A stretch of 64,000 bases of DNA. Origin: Tumebacillus avium (GTDB taxonomy: Bacteria > Bacillota > Bacilli > Tumebacillales > Tumebacillaceae). The position numbers and the translations under genes were made by a program. The first letter of the stretch is position 1. Each line of letters starts with the position of its first letter. Below are positions 57,275 to 64,000 of this stretch, in pieces. The stretch spans positions 590,501 through 654,500 of the forward strand of contig NZ_CP021434.1 of NCBI RefSeq assembly GCF_002162355.1. Direction: 5' to 3'. The notes under the pieces were generated by a model, which was not told the DNA's origin, made no database searches, and saw nothing but the letters and a program-made list of their open reading frames with translations.

Positions 57275-58498
57275 CTATCGCGCCGCCAAGCGCCAAGTTC
57301 CAAAGCACAGCGCCGCAGCGCCAATCGCGAGCAGTACCCCGATCGGCAGGAACAGCGCCTGCCAGGCAGCTCCGGTCATGATGTCGGTGAAGCTGCTCAG
57401 CGCCCAGGCGTTCGGGGTGATCAGGGCGACTTTTTGCAGCAGTTCGGGGAACTGGGACAGCGGCAGCATCGAGCCGCCAAGCACCGAGCAGATCTGCACG
57501 CCCACACCGGAAACGATGTCGGCCGCTCCTTCCGATTTTAAAACGGCGGCGAGCGCCATCGACAAACCGGAGACGGCCACCGCGTAGCTGCCAGCCACGG
57601 CCAGCGTCTGACCAAGCTGATCGCCCCACTCGACGTCAAACAGGAAGCGTGTGGCAAGGTACAGCACGCCGAACTGCAGCAGGGCGAAGCACAGCGTTCC
57701 GGCAAATTTGCCGATCAGGATCTGAGCCTTTCCGGTCGGCGTGCTGAGCAGGCGGGACAAAGTTTCCGTAGAGCGTTCGTTGAGGATCGACTTCGCGCCG
57801 ATCGTCGCGTTAAACAGCAGGAACATCGCCGCCATCGCCGCTGCGTAATACTGCTTGGCCGAGACTTCCCGCTCCCCGACCGGCTTTTCCAGCACGACCG
57901 CATTTGGAGTTTCCGCTGCGCGAGTCAGTTCGCCGATCACTTCTTGCGCGATCTGCCCGATGTTCGGCGCAGCACCACCTGTGGACACGGCGGCACTTTG
58001 CGCCACATCTGCAACGATTGCTGCTTGTGCGGCGCTGACCGCCGCGACCCGTTCGGTGTAGGAGGTGACGATGCTGGTCAGGATCAGCCCTGTCTGTGCT
58101 TTGCCCGGATCTTGCAGGACTTCGAGTTTACCCGGCTCGCCCTCGGTCACTTGCTTGGTGAAGCCTGTTGGAATCACCAGTCCAACATCCGTTTTGCCTT
58201 CCTGCACGCTTTGCTCGACGGCCGCCTCCGAATCGAGCGGCACGACGGTGACCGTCTTTTTCATCTCATCGCTTTGCAGGATGTTTTCGACGAGCGCTTG
58301 ACCCACATTTCCCTCATCGCCTTGATAGACCGCCACTTCAAACGCAGGCAGCGTGCCCGCCTCCTGATTAAACACCCCGCCAAGCGCCGCGCCCAAGATC
58401 ATCGTCAAGAGCAGCGGCATCAACAGCGCCGACAACAGCCCTTTGCGGTCGCGCAGGCGAATCCGCACATCTTTCCATGCGATTTCCCAGAGTTTCAT
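57275..58498 (-). CDS. ABC-2 type permease (first of two)
   Basis: The 407-residue protein has the same topology as its neighbour: one N-terminal segment, a large outer domain (about 40-220) and five to six C-terminal segments. It starts MKLWEIAWKDVRIRLRDRKG behind AGGAGGAG, 12 bases after the ATPase gene. Such ABC-2 exporters with two similar permeases often move drugs, lipids or peptides. The substrate is unknown. Confidence 0.87.
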   Translation of the reverse strand: MKLWEIAWKDVRIRLRDRKGLLSALLMPLLLTMILGAALGGVFNQEAGTLPAFEVAVYQGDEGNVGQALVENILQSDEMKKTVTVVPLDSEAAVEQSVQEGKTDVGLVIPTGFTKQVTEGEPGKLEVLQDPGKAQTGLILTSIVTSYTERVAAVSAAQAAIVADVAQSAAVSTGGAAPNIGQIAQEVIGELTRAAETPNAVVLEKPVGEREVSAKQYYAAAMAAMFLLFNATIGAKSILNERSTETLSRLLSTPTGKAQILIGKFAGTLCFALLQFGVLYLATRFLFDVEWGDQLGQTLAVAGSYAVAVSGLSMALAAVLKSEGAADIVSGVGVQICSVLGGSMLPLSQFPELLQKVALITPNAWALSSFTDIMTGAAWQALFLPIGVLLAIGAAALCFGTWRLAAR

Positions 58499-58510
58499 GC
58501 CCGTCTCCTC

Positions 58511-59440
58511 CTAATCCCGCAGCGTGCGTCCCGTAAGCTGCAGGAACACCGTCTCCAGATTCGGCTCCTGCACATCGACCGCCAGGATCTTCTCACCAGC
58601 TGCCAGCGCAGCCGACACCACCTCGCCAAGCATCTGCCCGGCCGCATTGGCGTAGACCAGCACCGACTGCTCTTCAACAGCCGTCTGCTCCACACCGGAC
58701 AAGCGGCGCAACCTCTCCGCAAGTTCGGAAGGCTCGCCTTCCACGGTCAGTTTGATCACCGCTCCATTGGTCAGCCGGTTGCAGAGGTCCTGCTTGGTGC
58801 CGGTCGCGATCACCTGCCCGTGGTCGATGATCGCCAGGCGCTCGCAAAGGTACTCGACCTCTTCCATGTAGTGCGACGTGTAGATCACCGTCATCCCTTG
58901 GCGGTTTAGCTCTTTGACCGTCTCGAGAATGTGATTGCGCGACTGCGGGTCGATCCCCACGGTCGGCTCATCCATGATCAACAGCTCCGGCCGGTGCATC
59001 AGCGCCGCGCCGATGTTGATGCGCCGCTTCATGCCGCCGGAAAATTGGCCAACCGCGTCTTTGGCGCGGTCGGTGAGCCCGACGATCGCCAGCACTTCCA
59101 TCGCGCGGCGTTTGACCTCCGCGCCTTTCAAGCCGTACATGCGCCCCCAGAACACGAGGTTCTCATAGGCGGACATCGTCGGATACAAGGCGATATCCTG
59201 CGGCACGACCCCGATCTTCTGCTTCACTTCCTGCGGGTTCTTCCGCACCGACTTGCCGCCGACGACCACGTCGCCGCCATCTGCGGTCAACAGCCCGCAG
59301 ATCATCGCAATCGTCGTCGACTTCCCGGCGCCGTTTGGCCCGAGCAGTCCGAACGACTCCCCTTTGTTCACCGCAAATGAAACGCCGCGCACCACATGGC
59401 GGCTCCCGAAGCTTTTGGTCAGCTCTTGCACTTGGATCAT
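58511..59440 (-). CDS. ABC transporter ATP-binding protein
   Basis: The 309-residue ATPase has Walker A GPNGAGKST, Q-loop VPQDIALYP, signature QFSGGMKRRINIG, Walker B LLIMDEPTVGIDP and the H-loop YTSHYMEEVEYL. The C-terminal 90 residues form the DrrA-like tail. The ATG at 59440 follows GAGAGGAG. It is the first gene of a three-gene exporter unit that follows the two-component genes after a terminator. Confidence 0.93.
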   Translation of the reverse strand: MIQVQELTKSFGSRHVVRGVSFAVNKGESFGLLGPNGAGKSTTIAMICGLLTADGGDVVVGGKSVRKNPQEVKQKIGVVPQDIALYPTMSAYENLVFWGRMYGLKGAEVKRRAMEVLAIVGLTDRAKDAVGQFSGGMKRRINIGAALMHRPELLIMDEPTVGIDPQSRNHILETVKELNRQGMTVIYTSHYMEEVEYLCERLAIIDHGQVIATGTKQDLCNRLTNGAVIKLTVEGEPSELAERLRRLSGVEQTAVEEQSVLVYANAAGQMLGEVVSAALAAGEKILAVDVQEPNLETVFLQLTGRTLRD

Positions 59441-59532
59441 GTTTTTGCATCTCCTCTCGCTTTGCTTGCTGATCTCATTGTACGACAGGCGGAAAATTTC
59501 CCCATCCCTCGCAAGATAGAACTTGAGGCATG

Positions 59533-59557
59533 AAAAAAAGCGGCCCGCAGGCCGCTT
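59533..59557 (-). terminator. Terminator of the two-component operon
   Basis: On the minus strand AAGCGGCCTGCGGGCCGCTT is followed by seven T. It separates the response regulator gene from the ABC genes, so the latter need their own promoter or read-through. Confidence 0.8.
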
Positions 59558-59591
59558 CCTATGCCAAAAGTCATGTAGGTCATGCCAATCA

Positions 59592-60272
59592 TCATGAAAA
59601 GGAAGCGATGCCATGGCGCACCGCGTAGATCGCCGCCTGTGTCCGGTCGCGCAGGCGGAGTTTGGCGATGATGTTCGAGACGTGGTTTTTCACCGTGCCT
59701 TCTGTGATGACCAGCGTTTCGCCGATCTCTTTGTTGTTCATGCCCTGCCCGAGCAGTTGCAGCACGTCATGCTCGCGCTCGGTCAATGCTTCCAGATACG
59801 GCGGCGCAGCGCTGACCAGTTGATCCCGCCCCTCCTGCACCGCATGTTCCCGGGCCCGCTTCCACTCCGCCACCACTTGCGCCGTGCTTTCCGGCGGCAG
59901 CACGATGCCCCCGGCGCAGACCGTCATGATCGCCTGGACGATCACTTCGGTCGGCATGTCTTTCAGCAGGTACCCGCTTGCGCCTTCCTCCAGCGCGTCG
60001 AGAATCAGTTCGCTGTCGTTAAACGTGGTCAGCATCAGCACTTTTGTTTCCGGCAACTGCTCCCGGATCAGGCGTGCACCTTGCACGCCATCGACGCCCG
60101 GCATGCGAATGTCCATCAGCACGAGGTCTGGTCTCGTCGCCTGCGCCACTTCCAGCGCCTGTGCGCCGTCGGCCGCCGTGCCCACGACTTCGATGTTGTC
60201 TTCCAATCCTAATATCGTCTTCAACCCGTCGCGCATCAGCTTCTGGTCGTCGACGACGATCACACGAATCAT
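59592..60272 (-). CDS. NarL/LuxR-type response regulator
   Basis: The 226-residue protein has a receiver domain (VVDDQKLMRDG; phosphorylation site D54 in VLMDIRMPG; the switch residues in LMLTTFND and LKDMP) and a C-terminal LuxR helix-turn-helix (about 160-226; LTEREHDVLQLLGQGMNNKEIGE). Its start overlaps the kinase stop by four bases. It likely controls the ABC exporter downstream, as in LnrJK or YvfTU-type pairs; this is inference from position. Confidence 0.93.
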   Translation of the reverse strand: MIRVIVVDDQKLMRDGLKTILGLEDNIEVVGTAADGAQALEVAQATRPDLVLMDIRMPGVDGVQGARLIREQLPETKVLMLTTFNDSELILDALEEGASGYLLKDMPTEVIVQAIMTVCAGGIVLPPESTAQVVAEWKRAREHAVQEGRDQLVSAAPPYLEALTEREHDVLQLLGQGMNNKEIGETLVITEGTVKNHVSNIIAKLRLRDRTQAAIYAVRHGIASFS

Positions 60273-61501
60273 GCTTCTCGCCCTCCAAACTTCCACGTCT
60301 GCTCCTGCAGCGGAAAACAGACCTCCGTACGAAACCCGCTCCCCTGCTGACTGGCGAACAGCACCGTTCCGCCGAGCTCCATCACCCGTTCGCGCAGATT
60401 GATCAGCCCAAATCCGGGCACAACTTCGGCCGTCCCTGTGCCGTTGTCGGAGATCGTCAGCCGCACGTCCCGCTCCGTCCCTCTTACTGTGACCACAGCC
60501 GATGTCGCGTCTCCGTGACGTTTGGCATTGGTCAGCGATTCCTGCACGACGCGGTAGATCGTCGGCTTTAACGTCTCCGGCACGCTGTTCAAGTGTCCTT
60601 GCACCTGCAATTGCGCCTCCAGCCCGGTCAGCTTGGAAAAGTCGCCGAGCAGTTGGCGCATCGAGTCGAGCAGGGAAGCTGGCTGCGCTTCCTCTTCGCG
60701 GATCGCCTGCACCGACAGGCGCACCTGCTGCAAGGCCGAGCGCGCCACTTCCTCACAATTGATGAGCAGGGCGCGGCTTTGCACCAGATCCCGCTCCTGC
60801 ATCTTGCGTGCCGCCTGCAGTTGCACGAGCAGCGCGGTCATCGAGTGTCCTACCGTGTCGTGAATTTCGCGGGCGATATGGTTGCGCTCGCGAACGGCGG
60901 TCAGCATCTCCACCTGCTTGGCATATTCGCGCAAGGCGCGGTGCGACTCTTCCAGCTCTTCATAAAGCACGCCGATTTTCTCCCGCGACCGCATGTAAAA
61001 GCGGATCAGCGATCCGACGACACAGGAGAAGACGACAAACCCAAAGTTCATCGCCGTATCCAGTCCGTGCACCACGTCCATCAGGATGTACTCGGCGAGC
61101 AAGATGCCGCCCCACACAGCAGCCAGCATCACGGCGGCCGTCACCAGCACTCGTTTGCTGTCGGTAAACAGCAGCAGCGTGACGCCGATGATGCCGAAAA
61201 ACAGCTCATACGGATACCCCTGCCCCAGAAACACCACAGCAAATCCACAGGCCAGCAGGAAATCAAGCCCGATCTGCCAGAGCGCAAAACGCTGGCTGAA
61301 TCTTGGAAAAGCAAAATGATTGATCAAAAACAGACAGCTGGCGAAGAGGATATACCCCTTCTGCCACCCCGCCGCATTCTGGCTGTAGTTGTAGTACGTC
61401 CCGCAGAGCAGGAGAATCATCAAAATTCGCGTCAAAGTAAGCAGTCGAAAAGCAAAAGGGATGCGCTGATGCTCCGTTTCTTTTCGCACGACCCCGATCA
61501 T
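60269..61501 (-). CDS. NarL-family sensor histidine kinase
   Basis: The 410-residue protein has five to six membrane segments (about 18-170) without a large outer domain, a short coiled linker, a HisKA_3 domain with H214 in AREIHDTVGHS and an ATPase domain with ISDNGTGT. Membrane-embedded sensing is typical of DesK-like and bacitracin-type kinases. I choose the ATG at 61501 behind GAGGTGAT. It is the first gene of the kinase-regulator pair. Confidence 0.92.
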   Translation of the reverse strand: MIGVVRKETEHQRIPFAFRLLTLTRILMILLLCGTYYNYSQNAAGWQKGYILFASCLFLINHFAFPRFSQRFALWQIGLDFLLACGFAVVFLGQGYPYELFFGIIGVTLLLFTDSKRVLVTAAVMLAAVWGGILLAEYILMDVVHGLDTAMNFGFVVFSCVVGSLIRFYMRSREKIGVLYEELEESHRALREYAKQVEMLTAVRERNHIAREIHDTVGHSMTALLVQLQAARKMQERDLVQSRALLINCEEVARSALQQVRLSVQAIREEEAQPASLLDSMRQLLGDFSKLTGLEAQLQVQGHLNSVPETLKPTIYRVVQESLTNAKRHGDATSAVVTVRGTERDVRLTISDNGTGTAEVVPGFGLINLRERVMELGGTVLFASQQGSGFRTEVCFPLQEQTWKFGGREA

Positions 61502-61601
61502 GGAGATCACCTCACCGTCAAATAAAGGCATCGCTTTTCAAAAGTTTACCACATGACATTATCATTTCCCGAGAAATATTTTGTCGGAATTCGAAGAAAA
61601 A

Positions 61602-64000
61602 TTATTGCTGGTCGTGCAGGTAGCGCAGATTTTGCAGGGCATGACGGGCCAGCGCCATCACTTTGCGCTCCAGCAGGGCGTCGACGCCGAGCAGCCGGTT
61701 GAGGTGCAGATGGATCACGCTGCCGAGGATCTGCCCGAGCGGGGCGGTCAGTTCGCCGCGCGTTTCTGCTGCCCGCAGCGCTTGTGTGTAGCGGGCGAGG
61801 GCGGGACGGCGCTGTTGCATCATGGCATAGATGTCTTCGCCGCCCGGCACGCTGCGCAGGCCGGCCCAGTCGCCCTCCGAATTGGCGACTTGGAGATACA
61901 GGCGGCGTGCCTCGCGAAACGGCTGGATGTGCTCTTTGCGGTTCACCCCGGCATCGAGCCAGGCGAACTGTTCAGCAAACGTCAGGCCGAAGTTTTCCAT
62001 GATGTCGATCACGCTGACGACGCCGGTCGTTTCCAGATCCAGACCCAGCTGGCCGGAGCGCCGCAGTCCGATCCAGTGCATCACCGCCAGGCTGTCGGCG
62101 GCAAAGACCTCTTCGGCCAGCTTCATCGCTGCTGCGCCGCCGTAGCGTTCCTGCTCGGGATCGTAGGTGTCGACGACGAAGCGGGACAGGAGCCCTTCCC
62201 CTTGCAATTGGCGGGCAAAACGGTGCACCGCAGGCAGCGCCTCACCGGTCAGCCGTTCCGGTTCTCCGTGCAAGCGCAAGCGCACGTGCAGCTCCGGGTC
62301 GCCGTAGCGCATGAAGAAGCTTTTCCGCACCAGACCCGATTCCGCCAGCTGTTTACAGAAAGTCTGCAAATGCCACCCGATCAGTTCCTCCTCGCGGGCA
62401 GAAGCTCCGTACAGTTTCAAAAACAGCCACTCGCTGCCAGGCAGATAGACCCTTTCGGTCTGAGACAGCCCTTTCGAAGAGCTCACAGATACAGCAACTT
62501 CGTTGCTTTTCGCTTCAAGTGCTTCAGCCGATGGGACTGTCTGAATTCCACATGCTTGTACGAGCGCAACCCCAGCACTTGGCACAGCACTTGGCACAGC
62601 ACTTGGCACAGCACTTGGCACAGCACTTGCCACATCACTTGCCACATCACTTGCCACATCACTTGCCACATCACTTGCCACATCACTTGCCACAGCACTT
62701 GCCACATCACTTGCCACATCACTTGGCACAGCACTTGCCGCTGCTGTTTCTCGTGTTGCCGCATTCACCTCTCGGGTCGCCTCACCTGCCGCCCCGCGCC
62801 GGATTAACGGGAACACGCACTCCATCAAAAATCGGCCTTGCCCGCCGGACGCCACGGTCTTTTCCAGGTCGCCTTCTGCTTCGATCAGGATCAGCCCGCT
62901 GTCTCCTTGCAGTTTGCGAAACTCGCGCTGCAGCTCTTGCAGGCACAGCTCCTTCTCCAGATCGAGCAAAATCCGGTTGTCAGACGCCGCCAAATAGACC
63001 ATGCGCGGCACCTGCCACTCGGCACGCCACGCAGTGACGGCCGCCTGCCACTCCTCAGCAGACCTGTCCCCTGCCTCAGCCGCCAGCACCGACTTGCACA
63101 AACGCCAGCGTGCGGACGCCAGCACCGCCTTTCCGTAACGGACACGCGGCAGCTTCGGCGCGGTCTCCAGCGTCCCCCAGGTGAACGGCATCCAGTTGCG
63201 CGTGCCTTCCATCGCCAGTTCGCGCAGGAAGCGATACAGATTTGGCGTGTTCATCGTATTCATCATGTGCGTCGTCACCGGCACCACTTCACAGCCGAGG
63301 CGCTTCGATTTCAAATAAAAGCGCTCCCCCTGCATCCCCACCACGAGATCTTCCGGCCTGATCGTCTGCTCCTGCTGCTTCGACGAGTTCGTGCCCAGCA
63401 CCAGCTCATAATCCCGCGCATTCACCGACAAAAGCACATTCGACGCCCGCCCCGCCACCGGCAGATAGACCAGCTCCGCAAACACCACATCCGGGCGCAT
63501 CGCCTGCTCCCGCCGTGCCGCTTCACGCAGCCCGTCCTGCACCCGCTCGCCCAGCAGGTTGGCAAACCGCCCAAACATCTGCCCCGCAGCATTCGATCCA
63601 TGATTAGGCCCAAGCACCATCCGATACTCGCCGCGCTCCAGCGCTTGCTGCGACTTGGCATGCAGCGAGAAATACAGCTCCATCGAACGCGGCGCACCCG
63701 ACTCTGCCGTCTCCACCGGCTGCAGCTCCCGAATCATCGCCGGGGTCAGCTCAATCTCCTCTGCCCCCCGCTGCTGTGCCTGCATCATCCAGCGCAAGAG
63801 CAGCTTGTCCCGGCGCTTCCCGTAGTCGTTCGGCTTGGCATTCAACTTGCGCCGCCCGACCGGAAACTCATAGGTGGCCGGCGCGCCCAGCCCTTCATCC
63901 TCATCGAGCAGTTCCATCAAAGGCACCTCGCGATGACGCCCGTACTTTTCCAAAAACGCCTGTCGATACGACTCCAGATTGGCATACCCTGCCGCTTCCG
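61602..64000 (-). CDS. LanB-type lantibiotic dehydratase, C-terminal part (runs off the right edge)
   Basis: The readable 799 codons run to the window edge and begin inside the protein (YANLESYRQAFLEKYGRHREVPL, then ELLDEDEGLGAP). This is the middle of the LanB glutamylation domain. The last 270 residues form the SpaB_C elimination domain (VYLPGSEWLFLKLYG, FFMRYGDPELHVRLRLHG). LanB enzymes use glutamyl-tRNA to dehydrate Ser and Thr of a precursor peptide. Between the domains an array of 13 tetrapeptide repeats (SxVx) is inserted, which I do not know from other LanB proteins. Precursor peptide, LanC and exporter genes should lie beyond 64000. The kinase, regulator and ABC genes next to it are candidates for immunity or control. 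Confidence 0.88.
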   Translation of the reverse strand, partial: EAAGYANLESYRQAFLEKYGRHREVPLMELLDEDEGLGAPATYEFPVGRRKLNAKPNDYGKRRDKLLLRWMMQAQQRGAEEIELTPAMIRELQPVETAESGAPRSMELYFSLHAKSQQALERGEYRMVLGPNHGSNAAGQMFGRFANLLGERVQDGLREAARREQAMRPDVVFAELVYLPVAGRASNVLLSVNARDYELVLGTNSSKQQEQTIRPEDLVVGMQGERFYLKSKRLGCEVVPVTTHMMNTMNTPNLYRFLRELAMEGTRNWMPFTWGTLETAPKLPRVRYGKAVLASARWRLCKSVLAAEAGDRSAEEWQAAVTAWRAEWQVPRMVYLAASDNRILLDLEKELCLQELQREFRKLQGDSGLILIEAEGDLEKTVASGGQGRFLMECVFPLIRRGAAGEATREVNAATRETAAASAVPSDVASDVASAVASDVASDVASDVASDVASDVASAVPSAVPSAVPSAVPSAGVALVQACGIQTVPSAEALEAKSNEVAVSVSSSKGLSQTERVYLPGSEWLFLKLYGASAREEELIGWHLQTFCKQLAESGLVRKSFFMRYGDPELHVRLRLHGEPERLTGEALPAVHRFARQLQGEGLLSRFVVDTYDPEQERYGGAAAMKLAEEVFAADSLAVMHWIGLRRSGQLGLDLETTGVVSVIDIMENFGLTFAEQFAWLDAGVNRKEHIQPFREARRLYLQVANSEGDWAGLRSVPGGEDIYAMMQQRRPALARYTQALRAAETRGELTAPLGQILGSVIHLHLNRLLGVDALLERKVMALARHALQNLRYLHDQQ
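62581..62736 (-). repeat. 13-copy 12-bp tandem repeat inside the LanB gene
   Basis: Thirteen units of the 12-base pattern GSCACAKCACTT (plus-strand reading) follow each other without gaps: four GGCACAGCACTT, then a mix of GCCACATCACTT and GCCACAGCACTT, and one final GGCACAGCACTT. In the gene they encode four-residue units SAVP, SDVA or SAVA. The length is a multiple of three, so the frame stays open for any copy number. Confidence 0.95.

Noticed and set aside
62581-62736. Possible CRISPR array
   Set aside because: Units are 12 bp and contiguous, without unique spacers, and lie in frame inside a coding sequence.
62519-63037. Plus-strand frame with HLPHHLAQ repeats
   Set aside because: It is only the antisense reading of the 12-bp repeat in the LanB gene and has no start signals.

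Overview
The window looks like a chromosomal stretch of a GC-rich, spore-forming Firmicute. A relative of Tumebacillus (Alicyclobacillaceae) is my best guess, from gene content and codon style; no rRNA or marker is present to prove it. Supporting signs are strong AGGAGG-type ribosome binding sites, a GerMN sporulation lipoprotein, a Rap/NprR-like regulator with its own signal peptide, TagO, IreB, HelD and a yerC/pcrB/pcrA/ligA neighbourhood like that of Bacillus.

Layout. 1-630: decayed accessory DNA, including a frameshifted DUF4365-like gene. 645-5534: a DUF6530-MFS operon with three tandem operator-like repeats, DUF1272, a metallo-hydrolase, a frameshifted PEP mutase/isocitrate lyase-like gene, adaA and a decayed VOC gene. 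5579-7996: an AT-rich island with a caspase-like protease and an HNH endonuclease. 8076-9579: an XRE-TPR regulator followed after three bases by a 44-residue secreted signal peptide gene, with a palindromic operator in front. 9844-18893: SelO, a PAS-GGDEF-EAL protein, a chemoreceptor, a K+ channel, azoreductase, nitronate monooxygenase and YbjQ. 19025-28247: envelope and replication genes on the minus strand (tagO, ireB-like, murA, resA-like, ligA, ribBA, pcrA). 28402-32297: a kinase-HD fusion, rseP, three tRNA-Pro genes, pcrB and yerC.

33307-41783 is the most unusual part. It holds an Lhr-like helicase, a BrxD-like ATPase and a TerB_N protein, parts known from BREX type 2 and Ter-linked DNA-processing systems. 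The helicase is separated from the other two by an mtaD-like deaminase, a MerR-methyltransferase fusion and a second-type pyrH. No PglX, PglZ, BrxA or BrxB is present.

41858-54683: a small membrane protein, a large M28 peptidase, HelD, DUF2785, TrmO-MOSC-VOC, an MFS exporter, GerMN, glycerate kinase, DUF1294, an SDR and a protein with nine-residue repeats. 54775-61501: a LarA-like protein, a two-permease ABC exporter and a NarL-type two-component system. 61602-64000: the C-terminal part of a LanB dehydratase carrying a 13-copy 12-bp tandem repeat. A lanthipeptide-type cluster probably continues past the right edge.

Most genes are on the minus strand and many are translationally coupled (ATGA overlaps). 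Rho-independent hairpins, several of them bidirectional, separate most units. No insertion sequence, integrase, CRISPR array or rRNA was seen.
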